From an uncultured Parabacteroides sp. (GTDB taxonomy: Bacteria > Bacteroidota > Bacteroidia > Bacteroidales > Tannerellaceae), in assembly GCF_902493135.1 (NCBI RefSeq), contig NZ_CABUOD010000025.1:7241-71240 (forward strand): 64,000 nt of DNA, in the 5' to 3' direction. Below the pieces are notes generated by a model. The model made no database searches. It was not told the DNA's origin and was given only the letters and a program-made list of their open reading frames with translations. This document shows, piece by piece, positions 1 through 8,872 of the stretch. The translations under genes and the position numbers were made by a program. Position 1 is the first letter of the stretch, and every line of letters begins with the position of its first letter.

Positions 1-1157
1 CCGTCGTTTATCATGGCTTGGTCATACAAGCGCATAAAATCTTCAGCACCTACGAAATCGAGTTTAAACTGTGGATTTTGTATACCGATATTACTTGAAA
101 ATTCAACGGTAGGACGTTCTGTCGCTTTCGCACCCTTGGTTGTTACCAAAATAACACCGTTGGCAGCACGTGAACCGTAGATAGCTGCCGAAGCAGCATC
201 CTTCAAAATGGATACACTTTCTATATCATTAGGATTCAACGTATAAATATTACCGGGTATACCATCGATAAGCACCAGTACACCGGAGCTATTGCCGATA
301 GTAGATGTTCCACGAATATTGATGTTTGCCCCTGAACCGGCTGCACCACTTCCTTTAGTGACTACCATGCCCGGTACAGATCCGGCCAGCAACTCTTGTA
401 CATTCGTTACAGGGCGGGATTTTAAAACCTCGTCTGCTTTAACAGTTCCGATCGATCCGGTCAGGTTTACTTTCTTTTGTGTACCGAATCCGACAACGAC
501 AACTTCATCGATAGCCTGTGTATCTTCTTTTAGAATGACTTTCAGACTGGTTTGTTTTCCGGCTCTGATTTCTTGTGGAGTATAACCGATGTATGAAATG
601 ACAATAATGTCATTATCCGATATATTTTCCAAGCTGAAATTACCGTCAATATCAGTAATCGTACCATTGGTAGTTCCTTTTATGGATACATTGGCACCAA
701 TTACAGGATCTCTATTCTGATCTTTCACCTTACCTGTCACAGTTTTTTGTTTCTGTTGTGCAATAGAAGAATCATTCTTTTCAGCCGAAAGAATAATCTT
801 CTTATCAACCACCGAATAACGAACATTCGTGCCGGCAAAGATATTATCCAATACCTTAAAAATATTACTCTTATTGGCATCCACCGAAACCCTCCTGTTC
901 AGATCGACATGTTTCGTATTGAAAAAGAACGAAAAATCCGATTGGTTTTCAATTTCGTCTAAAACCGACTGGACCGTTTGATTCCGGATGTTCAAACTGA
1001 CAGTGGCTTTTTGAGCATAACTGTTCGTAGCTTGCGCCAAACCGATCGAACAGAATAGTAAGAAGATGTATAGCTTCATAACTCTTGGAATTTTGTTTAA
1101 GGTAAACCAAAGCGACTCTGGTACCCAAAACAGTTGGGTATTAAAATGTTTTTGCAT
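1..1157 (-). CDS. SusC/RagA-family TonB-dependent outer-membrane transporter, N-terminal part (runs off the window)
   Basis: Read on the minus strand this is the first ~385 codons of a SusC-type transporter that imports oligosaccharides across the outer membrane with a SusD lipoprotein. In order it shows a long N-terminal leader, a signal peptide ending near AQATNSYAQ, a secretin/TonB short N-terminal (STN) domain (LNIRNQTVQSVLDEIENQ), a carboxypeptidase-regulatory-like domain (VTGKVKDQNRDPVIGANVSI), the TonB-box-like IDEVVVVGFGTQKK, and the plug domain (RPVTNVQELLAG, IYGSRAANGVILVTTKG). The STN domain means it can signal to FecR, which is encoded just upstream in the same orientation. I chose the start at 1157 (MQKHFNTQLFWVPESLWFTLNKI), a leader common in this family; the ATG at 1079 (MKLYIFLLF) is the alternative. 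SusD should lie beyond position 1. Confidence 0.93.
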   Translation of the reverse strand, partial: MQKHFNTQLFWVPESLWFTLNKIPRVMKLYIFLLFCSIGLAQATNSYAQKATVSLNIRNQTVQSVLDEIENQSDFSFFFNTKHVDLNRRVSVDANKSNIFKVLDNIFAGTNVRYSVVDKKIILSAEKNDSSIAQQKQKTVTGKVKDQNRDPVIGANVSIKGTTNGTITDIDGNFSLENISDNDIIVISYIGYTPQEIRAGKQTSLKVILKEDTQAIDEVVVVGFGTQKKVNLTGSIGTVKADEVLKSRPVTNVQELLAGSVPGMVVTKGSGAAGSGANINIRGTSTIGNSSGVLVLIDGIPGNIYTLNPNDIESVSILKDAASAAIYGSRAANGVILVTTKGAKATERPTVEFSSNIGIQNPQFKLDFVGAEDFMRLYDQAMIND

Positions 1158-1313
1158 AACTTTGTTGTGATGTATTTAATAAAAAATGATTTATTACTGC
1201 TTGTCGCCAAACAAGCGTTATAAAGTTAACTCATTTCATCCGGTAGAATACGCCAATATTCTTCCGGATGTTTTTCTTTAAGGAGGTCTGTTTTTCATGT
1301 TTACTTTGATTGT

Positions 1314-2339
1314 TTAATAGATTTCTATTCTCGTTTTTTCATTCATGGTATCTTGTGTATCCAGATAACGCCATTTGATATTGGATGATATCCTGAAGAT
1401 TTCCAATATGCGCTCCAACCGTTGATGGCTGAAAGATCCGGTAAACGCTTCACTCCTAAGACGGTCATTGGATAATACGAAAGTTACATTAAACCGCTTC
1501 TCCAGCATCCGCAAGGCTTCAGGCAGAGGAGTCGCATGGAAAACAATCTTTCCGTCTTTCCAGGCAATTTCCGACTCGCCATTCGTTTCGGTCAGTTGTA
1601 TCCGGGAAGAAGAAGAATCATAGGTCAGTTTCTGTCCGGGTTTCATCAGTACGGCTGTGGACTGCCGGTTTTTCATATAATCGAAGCGCACCTTTCCTTC
1701 AATTAAGGTAGTAGAGACAAAAGCGTCTTTTTCGAATGCTTCGACATTGAAAGAAGTGCCCAACACCTCTATTTTCGTTTCATGGGGAGTAGAGATGACA
1801 AAGCCGTGTTCCGGATCTTTCTGCACTTCAAAAAAAGCCTCTCCCTGCAAAGTCACCCTTCTTTTGTCCTTATCGAAGAAAGACGGATAAGACAGTTTCG
1901 ATTCCGAATTAAGATGGACAACAGAACCGTCCGGCAGATGAACCGTAGTCGTCATGCTCGGATTCGTTTTTACTTCAATCGTCTGGGCTATTTCGACCGG
2001 GCGAGGTTTCAGATTCTGTATGCCGAAAGCTATCAACAGAGGCATAAACAGGATGGCTGCAACACGTTGCAGCCAAGTAACCAGGGTTACTTTAGGACGA
2101 ACACTGTCTTTGCTCATCTTTTGACAAACAGAAGACAATGCTTTTTCCGTATCCACTTTCGACAATACCTGCATCGTATCCGTGGCCAGATAAAGCGTAT
2201 GGACCTGCTTGGCAACCCGGTAATTTTCATCCGATTGCTTTATCCATTCCTCGACCCGCCGGCATTCCTCGACTGTCGCTTCGCCGGAACAATAGCGGGG
2301 CAGAAGGTATTCTATTATATCTGTATTCGGTGTTTCCAT
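1314..2339 (-). CDS. FecR-family anti-sigma factor
   Basis: A 341-residue inner-membrane anti-sigma regulator. A cytoplasmic N-terminus (about 1-85) precedes one transmembrane helix (about 86-107, WLQRVAAILFMPLLIAFGI). A periplasmic FecR domain follows (about 121-220, including VHLPDGSVVHLNSESKLSYP and GTSFNVEAF), then a C-terminal DUF4974-type domain (about 265-335, TPLPEALRMLEKRFNVTF). Proteins of this type bind the STN domain of a cognate TonB-dependent transporter and release an ECF sigma factor when substrate is sensed. susC lies 156 bp downstream on the same strand, and the likely partner sigma factor is divergent at 2474, so the three genes form one signalling unit. Confidence 0.93.
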   Translation of the reverse strand: METPNTDIIEYLLPRYCSGEATVEECRRVEEWIKQSDENYRVAKQVHTLYLATDTMQVLSKVDTEKALSSVCQKMSKDSVRPKVTLVTWLQRVAAILFMPLLIAFGIQNLKPRPVEIAQTIEVKTNPSMTTTVHLPDGSVVHLNSESKLSYPSFFDKDKRRVTLQGEAFFEVQKDPEHGFVISTPHETKIEVLGTSFNVEAFEKDAFVSTTLIEGKVRFDYMKNRQSTAVLMKPGQKLTYDSSSSRIQLTETNGESEIAWKDGKIVFHATPLPEALRMLEKRFNVTFVLSNDRLRSEAFTGSFSHQRLERILEIFRISSNIKWRYLDTQDTMNEKTRIEIY

Positions 2340-2473
2340 GTGTATATTTATCCTTGTTTACCTATTAGACAAGAGAAGTCGAACGGATTCCTAAACGAAA
2401 AACCATCTTTTTTCAATATTTTTTTGCTACCATACAAAAGTCAAAACAGTTTCTTATCTTTGTGAACAGATAT

Positions 2474-3067
2474 ATGGAAGGAGAGAAACTACAAACCACA
2501 GAAGAACGCTTTTTACTTTCAGCCATGCAACATGGAGATCTAAAAGCCTATGGTGTCTTGTTCAGGAGATACTATCCGATGCTCTGTGCTTATGCGACAA
2601 AGTTTGTAGAATTGAAAGATGCCGAGGAGGTCGTGCAGGATGTGATGCTGTGGTTATGGGAAAACCGGGAAAGGCAAATCTTCGAAACGTCACTTAGCCA
2701 ATATCTGTTCAAAGCGGTCTATCATCGCGCCATCAACCTGATTGTCCGCCATCAATCCCAACTAAGAGCCGATACCCTTTTCTACGAAAATATGCAGGAG
2801 ATGCTACAGGACACCGATTTCTACCAACTCGAAGAGTTGCAAAAAAGGATCAGGGAAGCGGTAGATGCTTTGCCCCCCGCTTACCGGGAGGCATTCGTCA
2901 TGCACCGCTTCGATAATAAAAGCTATAAAGAAATTGCCGAAGTCCTGCAAGTATCCCCTAAAACCGTCGACTATCGGATACAACAGGCATTAAAGCAATT
3001 ACGGATAACGCTGAAAGATTATCTGCCGTTGATCCTGTTATTGCTGCCCAGAAATATCCTGTCGTAA
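2474..3067 (+). CDS. RNA polymerase ECF-type sigma-70 factor (Bacteroides expansion type)
   Basis: A 197-residue sigma factor with region 2 (LFRRYYPMLCAYATKFV, DAEEVVQDVMLWLWENRE) and region 4 helix-turn-helix (LPPAYREAFVMHRFDNKSYKEIAEVL). It ends in the hydrophobic tail YLPLILLLLPRNILS. I prefer the ATG at 2474 because TATCTTTG, a Bacteroidetes -7 element, occupies 2455-2462 and would include the upstream GTG at 2462; the transcript would then start only a few bases before the ATG. It is divergent from fecR rather than directly upstream in one operon, which is the commoner order. Its 3' end overlaps the 3' end of the convergent GH97 fragment by 30 bp. It probably drives the neighbouring susC locus (inference). 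Confidence 0.93.
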   Translation: MEGEKLQTTEERFLLSAMQHGDLKAYGVLFRRYYPMLCAYATKFVELKDAEEVVQDVMLWLWENRERQIFETSLSQYLFKAVYHRAINLIVRHQSQLRADTLFYENMQEMLQDTDFYQLEELQKRIREAVDALPPAYREAFVMHRFDNKSYKEIAEVLQVSPKTVDYRIQQALKQLRITLKDYLPLILLLLPRNILS

Positions 3068-4276
3068 ATGCAGCACACATCCGCTATTCCCGATCAGGCC
3101 GATGGTTATCTCATTTCGGTTGTCCAACTTGATCTTCTTGATATCGACAACATCCTTTTTCTTCTCGGAAGCCTGGTAATAAAGTGTGGCGGTATAATCC
3201 CTCTTGTTTTTCAGAAAATCAAGAGGTAAGGAGACCTGCTTCTCGTCTCCGGCATTCAACATGCTTACGTACCAATCGGAACCTGAACGGCGGGCGACCA
3301 CAGCGTATTTCCCCATTTCTCCCTCCAGAAAACGGGTTTCGTCCCATACGGTCGGAATAGAATTATAAAAACGGGTTGCCGCATCTGTTTTAATCACTGA
3401 TTCGACAGAGCCTGCACCACCGGCCCGTCTCGGTGATTTTTCGGGACGGTCATACCAATAGACAAACTGCCAGGGACTGTAAATAGCGACCAATTTAGCC
3501 AATTGGGCAGCACGTCCACCCATCTTTTCCGTGACTCTTTCCGCAAAATAACAGTTGGTATAATCACCCGCTCCACAGATCATGCGATTATAGAATGTAT
3601 AGACAGCCTGATCCAGCGACGGACTTTCTTCGTCACCGCGGATACCTTCCTGAGTCAGTAAATTCGGATACGTGCGTGAATAGCCCGTCGGACGATACTC
3701 GTCGTGGATATCCACCATCAATTCATATTTGGCCGCTTTGCGCACTGCCTGATGCAACCACGCCGTAGCGTACTGGTCGCCCACATTCACAAAACCATAT
3801 TTTACACCTTTGATCCCCCATTTCTTATATAAAGGCAGGATTTCATCCAATTGCTGATGCAACGCTTTTTTATTCACATAGACCAGTATGCCAACTCCTT
3901 TTGAATTGGCATATTCTATTACCTCAGGCAGATCGAGCGGACCTTTTGAACGGGCCGGATCGACCGTAACAGTGGTCGCGTCCGACTTTACATCCTCCTC
4001 CGCCCCATACCAACCGGCATCAAACAGCACATAAGCAATATTGTTTTCTGCTGCAAAATCAACACAAGCCATACTGCCTGCCGTTGTCAACGTAACTTCA
4101 CGAATCACCTGTCCAGGCTTGATCCAGCTGGTATTCGCTATCTGATTAGGTTCATTCAGGTTAAGGACGAAGTAATTATTTTCGACCAATTTTCCCGGAA
4201 GGGCTGACAAGCGGAAAAGCCGCTTGCTCACCAACACGCATGGACGGAGTTTTCTTAATAACAAGACACGCGCCAC
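3038..4276 (-). pseudogene. GH97 glycoside hydrolase, 5'-truncated second copy
   Basis: The frame encodes about 385 residues matching the catalytic barrel and C-terminal domain of GH97 (SWIKPGQVIRE, FDAGWYG, GVKYGFVNVGDQ, DIHDEYRPTGYSRTYPN, QEGIRGDEE, and a final GCVLHLRQ). It lacks the roughly 280-residue N-terminal beta-sandwich present in the gene just upstream. The apparent first 25 residues (MARVLLLRKLRPCVLVSKR) read the end of that upstream gene out of frame, so they are not a native N-terminus. The upstream gene runs on into this sequence and stops at 4176. The simplest reading is an internal deletion that fused two tandem GH97 genes at about 4210-4240. It could still be translated by coupling, so 'pseudogene' is a judgement; an assembly error is also possible. 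Confidence 0.75.
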
Positions 4277-6170
4277 CGCCCGGAGCCAATTTCAATGCCA
4301 GTTTATCATTGTTTGTCAGTTGCCGGGTCGTAACTTTCAAGCTTTCCCGGTTTGTCAGATAGTGGGCATCGTCGCCGTCTTCGATGACTTCAACAGTATA
4401 TTTCCCTTTTTCCAAGAAAGAAAGAGGCAGATCAATCGTCCTTCCGGACTCATTCGTGGCCGCACCGACTAAGTAAGCATCCTCCGTTTCACGCATCATC
4501 ACGATATACTCCCCGATTTCACCGGCCAGGGTACGGCTCTCTTTCCACGGCATCTTCTGGGCAGACAGGAAGTTCAACAAAGCCGGGTACTTCCGGTAGT
4601 ATTCCGGAATATCCGGCAAAATAGTCACGCCAGAAAAAGCAATCAGCGTACGGGCAGCTTCCGACACCAGTGTGGAAGGAACCGGCTGGCTCTCGTCCAC
4701 ACGTGTCGTATGCCCTTGGCGAAGATCGAACATCCCGTTGTTCATATCGACCGAACCGGCAACCATATTGACGAAAACGGTTGTCACAAATGTTTTAGGC
4801 TCGAACACATGATGTCCGTCCAATTGGGCATGGCAATATTCGCGTGTCACGGCGTTCGGCCAGGTACGCATCTGTCCGTATGGATGAACCGGACCGTCAT
4901 GGAAATCGACCAACAAGTGATTTTGAGCGCAAAGCTCCGTGATCTTTTTCGTCCATTGGTTCTTTTCTTCCTGCGTTCCGCTCATAAAACCGTATTTAAC
5001 CCCGGCTGCTCCCCAATCGCCATACTGTTTCAAGGTCTTTTCTATCGGATATTTCCGGCCTCCGACATCATTCAGATAAAGCCAGATTCCGACACCTTTC
5101 TCTTTTCCATATTTCAACAGCCGTTGCACATCCTGCGCTTTTTCCCCTTCTACCGGATCGGAATCCGATTCGAATTCCGGCCCGTACCAATTGGCATCCA
5201 GCACCAGGTATTTAAAACCTTGCTCGGCGGCAAAATCGACCATCCGCACCCAAGAAGGATATGACATTCCATATGTAAATCCATCCCACACAGCCCCGTT
5301 GATACGCCAGTCCCAGACAGCCAATCCCGGTTTTACCCACGAAAAGTCATAGCGAGGATCGGGGTCCGGATTCAGCAACTCCAACAAATGGGAATCAGTC
5401 AACGCGCCAGGCGTCGCCCCATACATAACGACGCGCCAGGCTGAAGTATATCCCGGCGACAGACCGGCCGGCTTGGAAGCGACCGAGAAGAGCGATTCTC
5501 CCCCTTTGGATTGTAAGACAAGAGGCGCTCCCGTTTCCAGGCAGGCTTCATGGATCGCCATATAATGTCTATCACCCGCCTTCACCGTCATCACCGGCAA
5601 ACGGGTTCCATCTGTTTCGGTCAACTTTTCGGGTCCTATATTATGATTCTCGCCATTATAGAACCATGCCGTATAATCTCCGGCAAAGTGATAGGCCGTC
5701 AATTCGGACTGCACATTTACACGCGGTCCTTCGCCATCCGGTATTTTATAACAGAACGCAAAGCCGTCATTATATCCACGGACCACCAACTGCATCCGCT
5801 CCGGTTGCCCGGCCGGATTCACCAAACCGATCACCAATTCATTGAAATGATCTTCGACCACAGCCCGTTTTCCCCAGAGCGGTTTCCATTCATCCCGTAC
5901 TTTCCGGTCGGATACTTTCTCTATTTTCCAACCGGAAGAAGGAACCGTCTCCTGTGATTCCAATTTGAAACCCAGCGGAGATTCTTTGATCAATATTTCT
6001 CTATCGGCTGCAAAAGTGTAGGTCAACAAACCGTCGTCATGTCGCTGAATAGCCATCACCAACTTTTTGTCGGGAGAGAAAACCTGATAAAGTTCGGATT
6101 GAGCCCAAACGCCGCCCCCCTCCAGCCAAACGAACAGCAGCAAAACTAATGTCACAAATCTTGTATTCAT
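4176..6170 (-). CDS. Glycoside hydrolase family 97 protein (alpha-glucosidase/alpha-galactosidase family)
   Basis: A 664-residue secreted enzyme with a signal peptide (1-24, cleavage near VWAQ). The GH97 N-terminal beta-sandwich spans about 27-275, the (beta/alpha)8 barrel about 276-560 (FSWVKPG, LVLDANWYGPEF, GVGIWLYLNDVGG, VKYGFMSG, LLVDFHDGPVHPYGQMRTWPN), and a C-terminal beta domain follows. In the VKYGF strand (391-395) a glycine sits where, as I recall, retaining GH97 enzymes carry the nucleophilic aspartate; this would favour the inverting SusB-like mechanism (inference). The last ~15 residues (FPLVSPSGKIGRK) come from the truncated GH97 copy downstream read in another frame. Family members release terminal alpha-linked hexoses in the periplasm, which fits the adjacent susC locus. 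A -7 element TATATTTG on the minus strand (6268-6261) lies 91 bp upstream. Confidence 0.9.
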   Translation of the reverse strand: MNTRFVTLVLLLFVWLEGGGVWAQSELYQVFSPDKKLVMAIQRHDDGLLTYTFAADREILIKESPLGFKLESQETVPSSGWKIEKVSDRKVRDEWKPLWGKRAVVEDHFNELVIGLVNPAGQPERMQLVVRGYNDGFAFCYKIPDGEGPRVNVQSELTAYHFAGDYTAWFYNGENHNIGPEKLTETDGTRLPVMTVKAGDRHYMAIHEACLETGAPLVLQSKGGESLFSVASKPAGLSPGYTSAWRVVMYGATPGALTDSHLLELLNPDPDPRYDFSWVKPGLAVWDWRINGAVWDGFTYGMSYPSWVRMVDFAAEQGFKYLVLDANWYGPEFESDSDPVEGEKAQDVQRLLKYGKEKGVGIWLYLNDVGGRKYPIEKTLKQYGDWGAAGVKYGFMSGTQEEKNQWTKKITELCAQNHLLVDFHDGPVHPYGQMRTWPNAVTREYCHAQLDGHHVFEPKTFVTTVFVNMVAGSVDMNNGMFDLRQGHTTRVDESQPVPSTLVSEAARTLIAFSGVTILPDIPEYYRKYPALLNFLSAQKMPWKESRTLAGEIGEYIVMMRETEDAYLVGAATNESGRTIDLPLSFLEKGKYTVEVIEDGDDAHYLTNRESLKVTTRQLTNNDKLALKLAPGGGACLVIKKTPSMRVGEQAAFPLVSPSGKIGRK

Positions 6171-6273
6171 AATATGTTTTTGTAGGTATTAATAGTAGAT
6201 CCTTTCCATTAAACGATTATACTTTCATGGTCCTTGAATTGTAAATCATAATCTATCGGACAAATATAAGAAC

Positions 6274-6308
6274 AAAAAGAAGGTTTCCATCACAGAGACC
6301 TTCTTTTT
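6274..6308 (-). terminator. Intrinsic terminator of the efflux operon
   Basis: Perfect 11-bp arms (AAAAAGAAGGT ... ACCTTCTTTTT) around a 13-base loop, with a U-tract in the minus-strand transcript. It lies just past the TolC-like gene's stop at 6338 and before the GH97 promoter. Confidence 0.85.
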
Positions 6309-6337
6309 CTTAAACAAATGTGTCTAACTTAAATATG

Positions 6338-7690
6338 TTATAGTGTTATTGGTGTGCCGTTATAGAAGTCCAGGATTTTGGTACGGAAGATGAAGTCATA
6401 CTTGGATTGTGCCTGCTCGGACAAGCTCTGGGCGTACTTCGTCTTGGCCTCGCTATACTCGAAAACGGTGCTCTTGCCGGCGGCATAACGGTCTTCGGCA
6501 TAAGAGAAAGCTTCTTTGCTGGCTATGACCGATTTGTCGGATGCGGTATATTTATCCTGGGCGGCGGTCGCATTGTAATAGGCTTGCTGGATTTCCTTAT
6601 ACAACACTTTCTTCGTATTCTCCATCATCAACTCGCGGTTGCGGATATTGATACGGGCGGAGCGGACACTGTTGCGAACCTGGAAACGGTTGAACAAAGG
6701 GATGCTCAGGCTGAAGCCGATCGTCTTACGCCCGTTATTCTTCAACTGGTCGTTAAAAGCCAGGTTCGTATAGTCGCCATCGCCGGAATAATGGTAATAG
6801 CCGTTGCTGTAGCTGGCGCCGAAATTCAGTTTCGGATAGTAACCGGACTGCGCCACTTTCAGCATCTTCTTCTGGCTTTCCAAGAGATATTCCTGCTCCT
6901 TGATCTGCGGCTTGAAGGCGACGGCATGGTCATAGACATTGTCCGGAGGGAGGATGCTGCTCATATAGCGTTCGACGGCATCTTCGAATTGAGGGACCAC
7001 GATGTCGAAATTCTCGCCGTCGCGCTCCAGTTCGAGGCTTTGCGTCAGGTCGAGCAATGCCAGTTTCACATTGTTGCGTGCTTCGGTCAGCGAGACTTCG
7101 TCCTTCGCCAGCTGCGCTTTCATATCGTATAACTGGGAAAGGGGAACTTTCCCGTTCTTTACCAATGCTTCGGTTTTCACGACCTGTTCATTACTCAGCG
7201 CGACCTGCAACTCGGCAATCTTCTGGACTTCCTTATTATACAAAACCTGCAAATAGTAGGAAGCGACATTGATCGACAAGTCTTCCTTCGCTTTATTCAA
7301 CGTTTCGACAGCCGCTTTCAAGTCCAGCTTGCGGGCAGCGATATCGTTCGGAATACGCAAACCGTCGAATATCGGCATACTCAAAGAGACGGACGCCGAG
7401 GTATTGGCCGAGTTCTGATCCACAATCACCCCCGATTTGGAAGGAGAGCGTCCGAAATCGAAGTTCTGTCCGACATTGGCATTCAGGTCGGGCAACCAAC
7501 TGAATTTGCTGGTGTTCAATTCCACTTTCCGGCTTTCCTGGTCCTGCTCCCTCTGCTTCAGCTCGATGTTATGCTCGATTGCATAGCGGATACATTCTTC
7601 CAGGGACCATTGTCTGGCGGGTTCCTGCCCCCAAGCCAAAGAACCGGAAAGAAACAAAGTCGTAGCGATTATTAATTGGTGTCTCATCAT
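6338..7690 (-). CDS. TolC-family outer-membrane efflux protein
   Basis: A 450-residue outer-membrane channel subunit with a signal peptide (1-22, ending SLAWGQ). It has the internally duplicated long-helix architecture of the family: WSLEECIRYAIEHNIELKQ near the N-terminus, alternating barrel segments (FGRSPSKSGVIVDQNSANTSASVSLSMPIFDG; FGASYSNGYYHYSGDGDY; IGFSLSIPLFN) and the closing YAAGKSTVFEYSEAKTKYAQSLSEQAQSKYDFIFRTKILDFY. It is the last gene of the five-gene minus-strand operon and 14 bp behind the periplasmic adaptor, so it should form the outer-membrane exit of that tripartite pump. Two adjacent ATG codons make the start uncertain by one residue. Confidence 0.93.
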   Translation of the reverse strand: MMRHQLIIATTLFLSGSLAWGQEPARQWSLEECIRYAIEHNIELKQREQDQESRKVELNTSKFSWLPDLNANVGQNFDFGRSPSKSGVIVDQNSANTSASVSLSMPIFDGLRIPNDIAARKLDLKAAVETLNKAKEDLSINVASYYLQVLYNKEVQKIAELQVALSNEQVVKTEALVKNGKVPLSQLYDMKAQLAKDEVSLTEARNNVKLALLDLTQSLELERDGENFDIVVPQFEDAVERYMSSILPPDNVYDHAVAFKPQIKEQEYLLESQKKMLKVAQSGYYPKLNFGASYSNGYYHYSGDGDYTNLAFNDQLKNNGRKTIGFSLSIPLFNRFQVRNSVRSARINIRNRELMMENTKKVLYKEIQQAYYNATAAQDKYTASDKSVIASKEAFSYAEDRYAAGKSTVFEYSEAKTKYAQSLSEQAQSKYDFIFRTKILDFYNGTPITL

Positions 7691-7704
7691 TTTACTGTTT
7701 ACAA

Positions 7705-8826
7705 TTATTTCTTATTCGGATCGACAATCGCCCCGCGTACCTTTTCGTTTTCGGACAGGCCTTCCTTGATCTCGATCTTGATTCCATCGGACAAGCCTAC
7801 CTTAACGGCACGCTTTTCAAACTTCTGTTCCGGCTTTTCCGCTTTTACCACCTGCACGAAGGTCGAATCGCCGCTAAACTCGACGCAGCTTTCCGGCACG
7901 GACAAAACATTCTCCGCACGCTTCAACACGATCTCGGCATTGGCACTGTAGCCGGCACGGATAAAGGCATCGCCGGGCATGTGTACGGCCGCCTTCACCT
8001 CAAACAGGACGGCTCCGTTCTCTTCCACTCCCTTAGGAGCCACATACTCCAGTTCGGCATCGAACGTGCGGCTTTCCATAGCGCCGACCGTCAGTTTGAT
8101 CGGCATCCCTTCGTGGATACGGCCGACTTCCGTCTCGTCCACTTTCCCCTTAAAGATCATATTGTTCATATCGGCAACGGTCGCGATCGTCGTACCGTCG
8201 TTGAACGTGTTCGACTGGATCACCGAGTTACCGACCTTGATAGGCACATCCAGGATCATGCCGGTGATCGTGGAACGGACCTGTGTCGTACTGGAAGCGG
8301 CAGACCGTTTGGAGATACCTTCGCGGATGATCTCAAGAGCATCCTGAGCATTCTCAGCCTCCTCCTGCGCCTTCTTATAGTTGGCAAGAGAAGTCTCATA
8401 GTCTTCTTTGGAGATAACCCCCTGCTTGTGCAATTCTTCATCCCGTTTGAACGTGGCGCTGATCTGTTCGAGGCTGATCTTCGCCACCCGGACACGCGAT
8501 TCGGCGCTGTTCAACTGAACCATTTCGGGGATGACCTTGATACGGGCAATGATCTCCCCTTCTTTCACCATCTGTCCGGCTTCTTTCAACAATTCGGAGA
8601 TAATCCCCGACATCTGCGGTTTGATAAGGACTTCGTCGCGGGGTTCGACCTTTCCGGTCGCCACGGTCTTCGTCTCAATCGTGTCACGTGCAGGAGTAAC
8701 CAACTCATAGACGGTAATGACGGGTTGCGCTTTCTTCCATAAGAAATAGAAAGTGCCGACAACAGCAGCTCCCACTAATACCAAAAAGATGATCCGCAGG
8801 ACTTTTTTTACGATACGATTCTTCAT
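7705..8826 (-). CDS. HlyD/MacA-like periplasmic adaptor of an efflux pump
   Basis: A 373-residue membrane-fusion protein with an N-terminal transmembrane anchor (about 8-29, VLRIIFLVLVGAAVVGTFYFLW). A biotinyl-lipoyl-like half-motif follows (GKVEPRDEVLIKPQMSGIISELLKEAGQMVKEGEIIARI), then a coiled-coil hairpin (about 100-165), the second lipoyl half (STITGMILDVPIKVGNSVIQ), a beta-barrel domain (FKGKVDETEVGRIHEGMPIKLTVG) and a C-terminal membrane-proximal domain. It sits between the permease and TolC genes of the operon and bridges the ABC transporter to the outer-membrane channel. Confidence 0.93.
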   Translation of the reverse strand: MKNRIVKKVLRIIFLVLVGAAVVGTFYFLWKKAQPVITVYELVTPARDTIETKTVATGKVEPRDEVLIKPQMSGIISELLKEAGQMVKEGEIIARIKVIPEMVQLNSAESRVRVAKISLEQISATFKRDEELHKQGVISKEDYETSLANYKKAQEEAENAQDALEIIREGISKRSAASSTTQVRSTITGMILDVPIKVGNSVIQSNTFNDGTTIATVADMNNMIFKGKVDETEVGRIHEGMPIKLTVGAMESRTFDAELEYVAPKGVEENGAVLFEVKAAVHMPGDAFIRAGYSANAEIVLKRAENVLSVPESCVEFSGDSTFVQVVKAEKPEQKFEKRAVKVGLSDGIKIEIKEGLSENEKVRGAIVDPNKK

Positions 8827-8872
8827 AACTATATCTAATTTTTAATTTTCAATTCTCTATTTTCAATTATCC

